A DNA stretch of 47,057 nt from an uncultured Clostridium sp. (GCF_947036855.1 NZ_CAMQRY010000005.1:1-47057), one strand, 5' to 3'; positions 16,587-26,676 are shown, numbered from the stretch's first letter. Made by a program: numbers and translations. Notes: a model not told the origin generated them from the letters alone.

Positions 16587-19500
16587 TTAATCATTTCCAC
16601 TTTTCACCGCTGTATTACTAGCTATAGTTCCTTTAGTTGCTCCCTGAACACTTGTTGCAGTTGCACTATTTTCACTACTGCTAATTTTATTAACTTCAGT
16701 ATTATCAGTAATATTAGGTAAAGGTGGATTTAAAGTATAGTTATAAGGTGTTCCTTTATTCCAGAAGTTTCCTGGACCTGGTCCACTTGGCTGATACTTT
16801 GGATCTTCTTTTTTAATTTGATTTCTAAAGTAAGTCTCATATATAGCTCTTGCTACTGGTGCTCCAATATCTCCATGTATACCATTATATATTATAACAG
16901 CTACTGCTATTTGTGGATTTTTAACTGGTGCATATGAAATATATATTCCCCAAGCAGCTCTTCCTACCGTATGCTCATTCTTCACTAGTGAAGCAGTACC
17001 TGTTTTACCTGCTGTTGGTATTGGGAAGTCTCTAAAATCAGTTCCAAAATCAACATCTCCCGTACCTTTAACCTGACTATTAACAGCCCACATTCCTCTT
17101 TTAAGAAGATCTACATCTGATGCTGGTAAATTAACCTTGTCTAACACTTGTGGTTTTGTCTGTTCAATTATCTGACCTGTAGATGATGTAATTTTACTTA
17201 CTAAGTTTAATTTATATCTTGTACCACCATTTGCAATTGTAGCAGCATAATCTGCTATTTGTGCTGGTGTAAATTCACTCAGACCTTGTCCAATAGCAGC
17301 ATATCCTAGCTGTGCTGGTGTTGTTAATGTAGTATACATAGTATATACAATCCAATCATTAACCGCTAGTGCAGTTGCATTAAGGTCTTTTTCAACAGTA
17401 AGCTTTGGATTATGTGCAATAGCATTTGCTACTGACTTTTGAGCTTCTGGTGAAACTTTATAAAACGCTTCTAATTTACTTGTTAAGTTTTTAATAAATG
17501 CACCTTGTGCATCATTACTTCTGATATTTTTAAATCCAATTTCATTCAATTGGTTAGTTACTGTATCCATTGCATTAGCCTTAGCTGTTGCTAGTTCTTT
17601 TGAATCACTAGAACTATCCGCAAGATTAAGTGGTGCGAATCCTAAGTTTACTGCTGGGAATCTACCTGCTTGTAAATCTGATACAAGTGTCCATCTTGAA
17701 TAGAATATTGAATTCTTTTTAAAATCATTAAAGTTATATGTGTTACCAAAGTTTTCTGGTAGTGGAATTCCTGTGCTTGCTGTTTGAGTACTTCCAGGCA
17801 TTGTTCCTAAACCATATTTAGCAGCATATTCTGCTAATATATTTAATCCTGAAACAGATTGATTATATTTATAATACATTTTTGCAGCCATATTAAAGAA
17901 GTAAGTATCACTTGAAACTTCTATTGACTTCCACATATTATCTACACCATTATTCTTCCAGTCTTTTGGAAGGTCTGCTCCAAATATATTTGGCTTAGCA
18001 TCATAAAATGCTGAATTATCTCCACCGGTATCTTCTATAGTATAAGTCGCATTTGTAGCTCCTGTCATAAGAGCTGCTGTTGCTGTTGCAAGTTTAAATG
18101 TTGACCCTGGTGGTATAAGTCCCATAGTTGCATAGTTAAATAGTGGTTTTGGAATTACACTATATGCATCATTTCTTGTTCCATTAGGTTGTATTGGGAA
18201 CATTTGATTTAAAGTCTTATGAATTCCAGATTCATCAATAAACTCTTGTCCAAGTTTTGCTATATCAGGATTAAAGTATTCATTAAATACCTTTTCACTG
18301 ATTTTACCACTAGCAAAATCATTAGGATTATATCCTGGTAAACTTGCCATAGCAAGAATATTACCATTATTAGGGTCAACAGCTACTACTGCTCCCATTT
18401 GAGCATCAGCTCCATATGGTACATGTTCTTGTATATATTTCATCTGTGTTTCTAAGGCTTTAGTTGCAGAATATTCTAAGTTTGTATTAATTGTAGTGTA
18501 AACATTATCCCCTGGGCTTGGTTGTTCTGTATATAATGAACCAATTTTTTGCCCTTGAGCATTAACCTTAACCATAGTTCCACCAGTTGTACCTCTTAAA
18601 ACACTTTGATAAGCTGATTCAAGACCTGATACTCCTATAAGGTTATCTGAAAGGTTATATCCTTGTGCTTCATATTTCTTAGCTTCACTTGAAGGTATAG
18701 CTCCAAGATATCCTATAACATGAGATGCAAGTGTTCCATATGGGTAATATCTAATTGGAATTTCAACTACACTAACCCCTGGCAGTGCACCTTGTTCCTG
18801 ATCAAATACAAACGCTAAAGTTTTACCAATATTATTAGCTAAAATAACTGGTTTAAAACCAGAATAACTTTGAAGCTTCATAGCATCTTTTATAACCATA
18901 AAGTTTCTTATTTCCGTTAATGAGTATTTTTGTAATAACTCACTTGTTATTTCACTAGCTGGGATTTTTTGATACTTACTATCAAAAGCCTGTTGCTCTT
19001 TACTTGTAAGTGTCTTTCCAATGTTAAGCATATTATATAATTTATATTGCTTAACTAAATCATCAAATGCTTCTTTTGCTGTGTATGTTGCTAGTACTTT
19101 ATTTACTTGTACTGTTTGAGCTGGTGTAAATTTACCATTATTTTTTGGGAATAGCTTATTCTCTATTGGAGCTTCTATTCCTCTATTATACATAAATCTT
19201 ATTTTTAACGATTCCCATTCTTTTGGATTTGTACTTTCTTTAACTGGGAAATTAAATGTTGTATCACCTGTTTTTGCATTTACCACTAAAGGAAACTTAT
19301 CAACAAGTTTTGAAAACTCTTTATTTTGATTTAAAATATTAAAAACAGAATTTATTGTATCATAAAAATTGCTCATACCTGCTTGTGTTTCAGTAAACTC
19401 AAGTGTATATTCTTCTTTATTTGTAGCTAATAAATTTCCATTTGAACTATATATTTTTCCTCTTGGAGCTGGTTCTGCCATAAATCTAGTTGATCTCATA

Positions 19501-19640
19501 TCCGCTCTAGATTCAAAACTTTGATGTTCAAAAACCTGTAAATAGATAAGTCTACATATTATAAGTGTAAAAACAATAACTGCCATAGCAATTATTACGC
19601 TATATCTATCTATCGGATTTTTATTTCGATTGAATCTCAT
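16587..19640 (-). CDS. Class B PBP2-type transpeptidase, second tandem copy with SSD motif
   Basis: A 1,017-residue paralogue of its two neighbours, with a membrane helix at about 14-33. The catalytic motifs are S513-T-F-K516 (followed by L instead of P), S576-S-D578 in place of SxN (EVSSDTYFFNMA), and K879-T-G. Asn to Asp at the second motif is unusual for Gram-positive PBP2, but I recall that some proteobacterial PBP2 proteins carry SxD, so activity may remain. It is clearly closest to the first copy (shared ENKLFPKNNGKFT and TPAQLGYAAIGQG). The tail of about 35 residues is Ser/Thr/Asn/Ala-rich. It has its own promoter and terminator. Confidence 0.93.
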   Translation of the reverse strand: MRFNRNKNPIDRYSVIIAMAVIVFTLIICRLIYLQVFEHQSFESRADMRSTRFMAEPAPRGKIYSSNGNLLATNKEEYTLEFTETQAGMSNFYDTINSVFNILNQNKEFSKLVDKFPLVVNAKTGDTTFNFPVKESTNPKEWESLKIRFMYNRGIEAPIENKLFPKNNGKFTPAQTVQVNKVLATYTAKEAFDDLVKQYKLYNMLNIGKTLTSKEQQAFDSKYQKIPASEITSELLQKYSLTEIRNFMVIKDAMKLQSYSGFKPVILANNIGKTLAFVFDQEQGALPGVSVVEIPIRYYPYGTLASHVIGYLGAIPSSEAKKYEAQGYNLSDNLIGVSGLESAYQSVLRGTTGGTMVKVNAQGQKIGSLYTEQPSPGDNVYTTINTNLEYSATKALETQMKYIQEHVPYGADAQMGAVVAVDPNNGNILAMASLPGYNPNDFASGKISEKVFNEYFNPDIAKLGQEFIDESGIHKTLNQMFPIQPNGTRNDAYSVIPKPLFNYATMGLIPPGSTFKLATATAALMTGATNATYTIEDTGGDNSAFYDAKPNIFGADLPKDWKNNGVDNMWKSIEVSSDTYFFNMAAKMYYKYNQSVSGLNILAEYAAKYGLGTMPGSTQTASTGIPLPENFGNTYNFNDFKKNSIFYSRWTLVSDLQAGRFPAVNLGFAPLNLADSSSDSKELATAKANAMDTVTNQLNEIGFKNIRSNDAQGAFIKNLTSKLEAFYKVSPEAQKSVANAIAHNPKLTVEKDLNATALAVNDWIVYTMYTTLTTPAQLGYAAIGQGLSEFTPAQIADYAATIANGGTRYKLNLVSKITSSTGQIIEQTKPQVLDKVNLPASDVDLLKRGMWAVNSQVKGTGDVDFGTDFRDFPIPTAGKTGTASLVKNEHTVGRAAWGIYISYAPVKNPQIAVAVIIYNGIHGDIGAPVARAIYETYFRNQIKKEDPKYQPSGPGPGNFWNKGTPYNYTLNPPLPNITDNTEVNKISSSENSATATSVQGATKGTIASNTAVKSGND

Positions 19641-19663
19641 AATTTAACCACCTATTTTCTTAA

Positions 19664-19692
19664 ATTCTAACTAACTTAAATCACTTTTTCAA
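19664..19692 (-). promoter_or_regulatory. Promoter of the second PBP2 gene
   Basis: TTGAAA (19687-19692) and TAGAAT (19664-19669) are separated by 17 bases on the minus strand. The start site would lie about 17 bases before the ATG, just ahead of AGGTGG, giving a very short leader. A further TTGATA-18-TATAAA pair lies upstream near 19768-19797. Confidence 0.6.
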
Positions 19693-19860
19693 TTTCCCCA
19701 AATCGAATTTTTAAATTGATTAATTACTCACCAATAACTAATCTATACTAACTTTCTATTTTAATTTTATAAGACTATCTAGTTGATTTTATCAATTTAC
19801 CTATAGTTAATTGTTTAAAATTTTAAAACAATGTTATGACATAATGCTTACTTAAATTCT

Positions 19861-19899
19861 TAAAAATAGTGAGGATGCCATCAAAATGGCATCCTCACT
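19861..19899 (-). terminator. Strong rho-independent terminator after the first PBP2 gene
   Basis: A perfect 14-bp GC-containing stem, AGTGAGGATGCCAT (19899-19886) with its complement (19881-19868), has a four-base loop followed by TATTTTTA-type sequence. It should end the maf-radC-mreBCD-PBP2 transcript. Confidence 0.95.
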
Positions 19900-19938
19900 A
19901 CTTATAACTGTTTTTTTATTATCTAAATTCCCTAAAAC

Positions 19939-22869
19939 TTATTTACCTGTATCTGGAGATTCTCCAGTTATTTTAGGCAGTGGTGGATTTAATGTGTAAT
20001 CATATGGAACTCCTGCCATTGTTTTCGGATGATAATTAGGATATTTTGATTTTATTTCATTTCTAAAATAAGTTTCATAAATAGCTCTTGCAACTGGAGC
20101 TCCTAAATAACCATGTATACCATTGTAAATTACAACAGCAACTGCTATTTGTGGATGTTCCACTGGAGCAAATGATATATATACTCCCCAAGCTGATCTA
20201 CCTATATTATGCTCTCCTGAAGTTAATGAAGCTGTTCCTGTTTTACCAGCTGTTGGTATAGGGAATCCTTGCTCTCCAAAGACATAATATCCTGTACCAT
20301 GCTGATTATTATTAACATTAAACATACCTTGTTTTATTAGATTAAGATTTGCTGGTGTTATACCAACTTTATCAATCACCTCAGGTTTTGTTTTTTCCAC
20401 AAGTTTTCCTGTTGGTGTTGTTATATCTTTAATTAAATGTAATTTATATCTTGTTCCACCATTTGCAAGTGTTGATACATATCCTGCAATTTGAAGTGGT
20501 GTAAATTCACTTGTACCCTGTCCAATAGCTGCATATCCTAGCTGAGCTGGAGTAGTTATTGTAGTATACATTGTATAAGTAACCCAAGCATCTATAGCTC
20601 TTGCTGTATCTTGGATGTTTTTATCTACATCATATCCTGAATTTTTAGCAACCCATGTATCTATCTCTGATTTTGTTTGTGGAGATACATTATATAAGTT
20701 CTTTAATGCAGTTTCTAAATTTACTTCAAATGCATTTTGCTCTTTACTTGTTCTGATATCTGTTTTACCTATTTTATCTAACTGATCTGTTATAACTTTT
20801 TTAAATGCTGCTTTAGAACTTGATACTTCTGTAGAATCACCTGATTCTGCACCAATATCAATCGGAGCAAATTTTATATTAACAGCAGCAAAATGTCCAC
20901 TCTTAAGTGAATCAACTAAAGTCCACTTAGAATAGAATATTGAACTACTCTTAAAATCTTCAAAGTTATATGCATTTCCAAAGTTTTCAGGTATTTCTAT
21001 ACCAGTACTTTTCTTTTGATCAGAACCTGGCATAACCCCTAAACCATATTTGGCTGCATACTCTCCTATTGAATCTAAAGCCTCTGTTGTTTTACCAAAA
21101 TGATAATAAAGCTTTGCTGCCATATTATAAAAATAGTTATTACATGACACTTGTATTGCTTTTACAATTTCAACAACACCATGATCATTATTATCCTTTG
21201 GCAGATTATTACCAAATATATTTGGTTCTGCATGATAATATAAAGTTGGTGAATCTGTAACTGTATAAGTTGCATTAGTCACACCTGATTGTAAAGCTGC
21301 AGTAGCCGTTACCGGTTTAAATGTTGAACCTGGTGGCACAAGCCCCATAGTTGCATAGTTAAATAGTGGTTTTGGTAATACATCATACTTATCAAGTCTG
21401 CTTCCACTTTCAGTTTCTGGGAACATTTCATCTAAAGTTTTCTTAAGTCCCATCTTCTTTATAAATTCCTCTCCAATTTTCGCTACATCAGGATTAAAGT
21501 ATTTTTTCACAATTGCTGTACTAACCTTTCCCGAAGCAAAATCATTAGGATTATAATTTGGTAAACTTGCTAAAGCAAGTATTGCTCCTGTATTTACATC
21601 AACAGCAACTACTGCCCCCATCCTAGCATTTTTACCATATGGTTCATTTTTCTGAATGTAGTCCATCTGTGTTTGTAGCATTTTAGTTGCAGCATACTGG
21701 ATATTTGCATCTATAGTTAAATTAACATTATCACCTGGATAAGCCTCTAGCTTATACAAGCTACTAACTTTTTTTCCACCTGAATTTACTTTAACAATAT
21801 CGCCACCAGTTCGCCCTCTTAAAACACTTTCAAATGATGATTCAATACCAGATACTCCAACTAAATCTGAAGAAACATCATATCCTTTTTCTTCATACTT
21901 ATTAGCATCTGTTGCTGGTATTGCTCCCATATAACCTAATACATGAGAAGTAAGTGTACCATATGGATAATATCTAACCGGTTTTTTCTCTACCTCAACT
22001 CCCGGTAAAGAGTTTATTTTTTGATAAAAGATATAAGCTGTTTTTTCTCCTATGTTAGAAGCTATTCTTATTGGTTTAAACCCTGAATAACTTTGAAGTT
22101 TCATATCATCTTTTATAATCATAAATTCTCTTATATCAGATATACTATATGACTTCAGTAATTCATTCCTGATATCATCAGGACTCATAGCTTTATATTT
22201 TTTATCAAAAGTAGTTTGCTCAGTTTTAGATAATGTTTTTCCAATATTAAGCATGTTATATAAACCGTACTGTTTAATTAAAATATTAAACGTTTGATCT
22301 GGTGTATAAGACAGTAATATTTTATTAACATCTGCTAATTGATCTTTTGTAAATTTCCCATTATTTTTAGGGAATAATTTATTTTCAATTGGACTTTCTA
22401 GTCCTCTATCATACATAAATCTTAACTTTTGTGCATTCCAAAGTTTTGTATCACTTTCACTAACAGGAAAATCAAAATATAATTTTCCTGAAGCATCTAA
22501 CTTCAGATTAAAATTATCATCAATTTTATCAAATGCATTATTACTTTTTAATATAGCAAAAACTGAATTAACAGTATCATAAAAATGATCCATCGCATCT
22601 TCTGTTTTTGTAAATGTTAGCATATACATCTCTTTATTAGTTGCAAGCAAATCACCATCTGCACTATAAATTTTACCTCGTTTTGCTTGTTCTGGCATAA
22701 ATCTTGTAGACTTATTATCTGCTTTTATTCTTAAATTGTCATAGTCAAAAACTTGTAAGTATATTAAACGGACTAAAATAGCTCCAAATACAATTAGAGC
22801 TATTCCAGTTAGAACTTTATACCTATTTACAGGTTTTTTCTTTTTATTCTTTTTATTAAATCTTTTCAT
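19939..22869 (-). CDS. mrdA: Class B PBP2 transpeptidase, first copy, coupled to mreD (MrdA equivalent)
   Basis: A 976-residue elongasome transpeptidase. It has a strongly basic cytoplasmic tail, one membrane helix at about 21-40, the dimerisation region, and the motifs S515-T-F-K518, S575-C-N577 (VSCNNYFYNMA) and K876-T-G. All are intact. It cross-links new glycan made by RodA. The ATG lies four bases after the mreD stop with AGGTGAT upstream, so it is the member built into the mreBCD unit and the best candidate for the housekeeping PBP2. The tail is short compared with the other two copies. The length again exceeds most PBP2 proteins because of inserted helical regions. Confidence 0.94.
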   Translation of the reverse strand: MKRFNKKNKKKKPVNRYKVLTGIALIVFGAILVRLIYLQVFDYDNLRIKADNKSTRFMPEQAKRGKIYSADGDLLATNKEMYMLTFTKTEDAMDHFYDTVNSVFAILKSNNAFDKIDDNFNLKLDASGKLYFDFPVSESDTKLWNAQKLRFMYDRGLESPIENKLFPKNNGKFTKDQLADVNKILLSYTPDQTFNILIKQYGLYNMLNIGKTLSKTEQTTFDKKYKAMSPDDIRNELLKSYSISDIREFMIIKDDMKLQSYSGFKPIRIASNIGEKTAYIFYQKINSLPGVEVEKKPVRYYPYGTLTSHVLGYMGAIPATDANKYEEKGYDVSSDLVGVSGIESSFESVLRGRTGGDIVKVNSGGKKVSSLYKLEAYPGDNVNLTIDANIQYAATKMLQTQMDYIQKNEPYGKNARMGAVVAVDVNTGAILALASLPNYNPNDFASGKVSTAIVKKYFNPDVAKIGEEFIKKMGLKKTLDEMFPETESGSRLDKYDVLPKPLFNYATMGLVPPGSTFKPVTATAALQSGVTNATYTVTDSPTLYYHAEPNIFGNNLPKDNNDHGVVEIVKAIQVSCNNYFYNMAAKLYYHFGKTTEALDSIGEYAAKYGLGVMPGSDQKKSTGIEIPENFGNAYNFEDFKSSSIFYSKWTLVDSLKSGHFAAVNIKFAPIDIGAESGDSTEVSSSKAAFKKVITDQLDKIGKTDIRTSKEQNAFEVNLETALKNLYNVSPQTKSEIDTWVAKNSGYDVDKNIQDTARAIDAWVTYTMYTTITTPAQLGYAAIGQGTSEFTPLQIAGYVSTLANGGTRYKLHLIKDITTPTGKLVEKTKPEVIDKVGITPANLNLIKQGMFNVNNNQHGTGYYVFGEQGFPIPTAGKTGTASLTSGEHNIGRSAWGVYISFAPVEHPQIAVAVVIYNGIHGYLGAPVARAIYETYFRNEIKSKYPNYHPKTMAGVPYDYTLNPPLPKITGESPDTGK

Positions 22870-22873
22870 TCAA

Positions 22874-23377
22874 TCACCTATGTTTACCAAAATTCCAACT
22901 TTTTCTCATTAAATCTCTATCTGATATCCTAGATACCCAACTATACATAACTATTGCCATAACAAAATTATAAATTACCATTATAAAAATGTTCTCTATT
23001 GGCACATTTAACATTAATGATTTTCCTATAATTAAAATAATAATAAATTTAACTGCTGTTAGCCCTGCAACAGTTACAACTGGAATTATTATTCTGTTCT
23101 TAATTATAGTATCACCTATATATGCTGCAATTAAACATAAAATTAAATTTATGAGTGCATTAACACCAAATATATGGGTGAAATATATATCCTGTAGTAT
23201 ACCAGAAACACTCCCTAGTATAATAGCATCCCAATAACCATTTATTGTTGAAAATAATATAACAAAAACAAATAAAAGGCTTGGATATACACCACCTATA
23301 CCAAGGAATGGCATGATACTATTATCTAGTACAAATAGAAGTATACATATAAGGATAAGAATTATTTTTTTTATCAT
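22874..23377 (-). CDS. mreD: Rod shape-determining protein MreD
   Basis: A 167-residue integral membrane protein with about five hydrophobic helices. It has the MreD-type patterns PSLLFVFVILFSTINGYWDA and GSVSGILQDIYFTHIFG, with the acidic residue following a helix that is common in the family. It is part of the MreBCD-RodA-PBP2 elongation complex. It starts 18 bases after mreC and is translationally coupled to the PBP2 gene downstream. Confidence 0.92.
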   Translation of the reverse strand: MIKKIILILICILLFVLDNSIMPFLGIGGVYPSLLFVFVILFSTINGYWDAIILGSVSGILQDIYFTHIFGVNALINLILCLIAAYIGDTIIKNRIIIPVVTVAGLTAVKFIIILIIGKSLMLNVPIENIFIMVIYNFVMAIVMYSWVSRISDRDLMRKSWNFGKHR

Positions 23378-23395
23378 TATCTTATAACCCCTTTT

Positions 23396-24247
23396 TTAGT
23401 ATTTTATATCTCCTCTAGACGCATCTTTTGGAACTACTACAACTACTTGTGTTAATGTGTTAAAGTCAGCAAAAGGCTTAATTATAGCACTTTTTGAAAC
23501 TTTTATATTATCAGTCTCAACAGTAGTAACAGACCCGATTCTTACTCCTTGTGGATAAATCCCACCAAGTCCTGATGTTAGGATAGTATCTCCTGCTTTA
23601 ATTGTTGAGTTCATTGGTAAGTTATATATTTTTACAAGAGGTTCTCTGCTTCCAATATCTTGATATCCTCTAACAATACCTGAAACTTCATTAGTTTGTT
23701 CAACTGTTGCAGCTACCGCAGTATTTGTGCTTGATATAGTTTGAACTTTTGCCCAATTACTATATACATCTGTAACAATTCCAACTAATTCATTTCCTGC
23801 TATTACAATCATATCTTTTTTGATTCCTGAATCAGCTCCTCTATCTATGACATATCCTTCATAGAAATTTCCACCTGATTTTCCAATAATACTTGCACCA
23901 ACATAATTATATTCTGAATGTTGTGTTTTAAAATTAAGTTCCTGTTTTAACTGAACATTTTGTGTTTTATAAGAATTATAACCAACTAATTGGTTTTGAA
24001 GTTCAATGACCTGTGTTTTCAACTGATCATTTTCTTGTTTAACTTCTGAAAAACTTGCAAAGAAATCTATACCACTCTTTATTTTTTCACCTGTCATATA
24101 AATCGCTTTCTGTACTGGGTTAAATCCTGCACCTAAAGCTCCTGATATAAAATCTGAATTTGTTTTTGCAGTGTAAATAATTACACTTAAAAATGTAACT
24201 GACAGAACTATAACAGTTACCGCCAGTTTACTTTTTAAAAACTTCAT
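23396..24247 (-). CDS. mreC: Rod shape-determining protein MreC
   Basis: A 283-residue bitopic protein with an N-terminal membrane helix at about 7-25, a coiled coil at about 65-105 (QENDQLKTQVIELQNQL), and a C-terminal pair of beta barrels (VGASIIGKSGGNFYEG, ILTSGLGGIYPQGVRIG). MreC links cytoplasmic MreB filaments to PBP2 and regulates RodA-PBP2 activity. It follows mreB by eight bases. Confidence 0.95.
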   Translation of the reverse strand: MKFLKSKLAVTVIVLSVTFLSVIIYTAKTNSDFISGALGAGFNPVQKAIYMTGEKIKSGIDFFASFSEVKQENDQLKTQVIELQNQLVGYNSYKTQNVQLKQELNFKTQHSEYNYVGASIIGKSGGNFYEGYVIDRGADSGIKKDMIVIAGNELVGIVTDVYSNWAKVQTISSTNTAVAATVEQTNEVSGIVRGYQDIGSREPLVKIYNLPMNSTIKAGDTILTSGLGGIYPQGVRIGSVTTVETDNIKVSKSAIIKPFADFNTLTQVVVVVPKDASRGDIKY

Positions 24248-24255
24248 CTAATTAA

Positions 24256-25281
24256 TTAGCCTCTTTGTTGTTTAGCTATTAGATCAAACTTATCTAATGC
24301 TTTTCCAGCACCTAAAGCTACACAATCTAATGGAGACTCAGCAATGTGAACAGGCATGTGAGTTTCATGATTTATTAAAAGATCTAGTCCTCTTAAAGCA
24401 GCACCACCACCAGCAAGCATTATACCTTTATCCATGATATCTGCTGCAAGTTCTGGAGGTGTTTTTTCAAGAGTAGTTTTTATTGATTCAACAATAGCTG
24501 CTACTGGCTCTTTTAAAGCATCTCTAATTTGACCTTCATTTATTTCAACTATTTTAGGAAGACCTGAAAGTAAATCTCTTCCTTTTATTTCCATAACTTC
24601 ATCTTCTTCACCTTCTACTTTGAAAGCTGAACCAAGTTGCATTTTAACTTGCTCTGAAGTTCTCTCACCAATCATTAAGTTGAACTCTTTTTTAACATAG
24701 TTTATTATCGCTTGGTCTAACTCATCTCCAGCAACTCTTAAAGACTTACTAGTAACAATTCCTCCAAGTGAAACTACTGCTACCTCTGTTGTACCCCCTC
24801 CGATATCAACAATCATGCTTCCTGTTGGTTCATCAACTGGAAGTCCAGCTCCAATTGCAGCTGCCATAGGTTCTTCCATAAGAATAACATCTCTAGCTCC
24901 TGCTTGCTTTGTAGCTTCTTCAATAGCTCTCTTCTCAACTTCAGTTACTCCTGATGGGAAACATATTATTATTCTAGGGCTTGTAAAAGCACCTTTACTT
25001 GTAACTTTATCTATAAAGCTTTTAAGTAAAGTTTGTGTTACATCAAAATCTGCTATAACTCCATCTTTTAATGGTCTTATTGCGATAATGTTCCCTGGTG
25101 TTCTTCCTATCATTTGTTTAGCTTCAGCACCTACTGCTAATGCTTTTTTTGTTACAGTATTAATAGCAACAACTGATGGCTCTCTTAATACTATCCCTTT
25201 TCCTTTAGCAAAAATCAAAGTGTTTGCTGTTCCTAAATCAATCCCTAAGTCCTTAGTCATTCCAAATCCAAATAAACCCAT
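24256..25281 (-). CDS. mreB: Actin-like rod shape protein MreB
   Basis: A 341-residue MreB/Mbl-family protein. The phosphate-binding motifs [10 protein letters not shown] (phosphate 1) and [13 protein letters not shown] (phosphate 2) and the adenosine motif [11 protein letters not shown] are all present, and the [22 protein letters not shown] segment spans residues 63-84. An amphipathic N-terminal MGLFGFGM could touch the membrane. It forms the filaments that orient elongasome movement. It lies 18 bases after radC in the maf-radC-mreBCD operon. Confidence 0.97.
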   Translation of the reverse strand: MGLFGFGMTKDLGIDLGTANTLIFAKGKGIVLREPSVVAINTVTKKALAVGAEAKQMIGRTPGNIIAIRPLKDGVIADFDVTQTLLKSFIDKVTSKGAFTSPRIIICFPSGVTEVEKRAIEEATKQAGARDVILMEEPMAAAIGAGLPVDEPTGSMIVDIGGGTTEVAVVSLGGIVTSKSLRVAGDELDQAIINYVKKEFNLMIGERTSEQVKMQLGSAFKVEGEEDEVMEIKGRDLLSGLPKIVEINEGQIRDALKEPVAAIVESIKTTLEKTPPELAADIMDKGIMLAGGGAALRGLDLLINHETHMPVHIAESPLDCVALGAGKALDKFDLIAKQQRG

Positions 25282-25299
25282 TGTTTATTCCCCTTTCAA

Positions 25300-25983
25300 C
25301 TATATAATTCCTTTTTCTTTTAAACTTATAAACTTTTTTCTTCCTAATATAACATGGTCTAGTAGCTCTATTCCAAGAATATCTCCACATGACTTAATCC
25401 TTTTAGTTATATTAATATCTTCAATACTAGGTGTAGGATCCCCTGATGGATGATTATGACATAAAATTATTGAAGCAGCACTAAGGCTTATTGCTTCCTT
25501 AAAAATCTCTCTTGGATGAACTATTGATGAATTTAAACTTCCTTTGAATACCTCTTTTGTAGATATCACATTATTCTTTGTATTAAGACTTATAAGTCTT
25601 ACACATTCTTGTGAATCTTTCAAAAAAGAATCTTCAAAAAGACTTGCTACATCTTTAGCAGATTTTATTTTAAAATCCTTTAAAGTTGCTTGCTTTACTC
25701 TGTTATATAATTCACATGCTGCAATAATCTGAGAAGCTTTTGCCTCTTTAATACCTTTTACATTCATAAGCGATATCATAGACGCATTGAAAATACCCTC
25801 TAATCCATTTACAGAGTTCAACAGTTTTTTTGAGAGGTCTAATGCACTATCTTCTCTATTTCCAGTCCTTAATAGCAATGCTAAAAGTTCTGCATCTGTC
25901 AAAGCTCCAACCCCATTATTTAATAGCTTTTCTCTTGGTCTTTCATCTAATGGCATATCACATATCTTTAAATTTTCTTTCAA
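25300..25983 (-). CDS. radC: RadC/JAB-domain protein
   Basis: A 227-residue RadC (UPF0758) protein. An N-terminal helix-hairpin-helix region (GALTDAELLALLLRTG and MNVKGIKEAKA) is followed by the JAMM metal site with H176-x-H178 in CHNHPSGDPTPS and the downstream D. Despite its name its role in DNA repair is unproven, and some members have been linked to natural transformation. The best start is TTG at 25983 with AAGGAAG seven bases upstream; no suitable ATG exists nearby. It sits between maf and mreB, as in many Firmicutes. Confidence 0.94.
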   Translation of the reverse strand: MKENLKICDMPLDERPREKLLNNGVGALTDAELLALLLRTGNREDSALDLSKKLLNSVNGLEGIFNASMISLMNVKGIKEAKASQIIAACELYNRVKQATLKDFKIKSAKDVASLFEDSFLKDSQECVRLISLNTKNNVISTKEVFKGSLNSSIVHPREIFKEAISLSAASIILCHNHPSGDPTPSIEDINITKRIKSCGDILGIELLDHVILGRKKFISLKEKGII

Positions 25984-25999
25984 TTGAAAACTTCCTTTT

Positions 26000-26584
26000 T
26001 TAGATATTTACACCTTTAAAATCCATTGTTTTTAATATCTTATATAATACATTTAAAGGTAATCCCATTACATTATAATAACATCCCTCTATTTTCTCTA
26101 CAAAAACTGCACCGAAATCTTGTATTCCATAAGCACCAGCCTTATCCATTGGACTTCCTGTTTCTATGTACTCTTGAATTTCATTATTAGTAAGCTTTGA
26201 AAACTTAACATTTGTAAATGCTACTTCCTGTACGATATTATTAGTTTTTGTATCAATAACACATAGACCAGTGTATACCTTATGATTATTACCACTTAGT
26301 GCACTTAACATACATTCTGCATCTTTTTTTGTTTTAGGCTTTTCTAAAATTTTATCTTCCAATACTACAACAGTATCTGCGGCAATCACAATTGCTGGTT
26401 TATTTAATTTTGTTGATATTTGTTTTGCTTTTGCTACTGCTAGTGATGTAACATATTTCGACACATCACCTTCATATTCAATACTATCTTCATCGAAGTC
26501 AGATTCTACAACTGTAAAACCTTCCACAATCTTCTCAAGAAGCTCTTTTCTTCTTGGTGATTTAGATGCTAAAATTATAGCCAT
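26000..26584 (-). CDS. maf: Maf-family nucleoside triphosphate pyrophosphatase
   Basis: A 194-residue Maf protein with N-terminal LASKSPRRKELLEKI, the substrate-binding KAxxI region and AADTVVVLEDKILEKPKT. It hydrolyses dTTP/UTP or modified nucleotides to the monophosphate, and in Bacillus it can inhibit septation. The frame begins with a GTG four codons earlier, but that GTG is inside the Shine-Dalgarno (AGGAGTG), so ATG at 26584 is the start. It is the first gene of maf-radC-mreBCD-PBP2. Confidence 0.94.
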   Translation of the reverse strand: MAIILASKSPRRKELLEKIVEGFTVVESDFDEDSIEYEGDVSKYVTSLAVAKAKQISTKLNKPAIVIAADTVVVLEDKILEKPKTKKDAECMLSALSGNNHKVYTGLCVIDTKTNNIVQEVAFTNVKFSKLTNNEIQEYIETGSPMDKAGAYGIQDFGAVFVEKIEGCYYNVMGLPLNVLYKILKTMDFKGVNI

Positions 26585-26676
26585 ACTTGCGTTCACTCCT
26601 ATCTTTTAGGATATCAAATAACGCCTTTTTTTAACAAAAAACAACCTAAAATCCTATTTTCTTTATCATCTTATAT

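Noticed and set aside
16587..19640. Calling the middle PBP2 a pseudogene because of SSD
   Set aside because: The frame is intact over 1,017 codons, the SxxK serine/lysine and KTG are present, it has a ribosome site and promoter, and SxD occurs in some functional PBP2 proteins.
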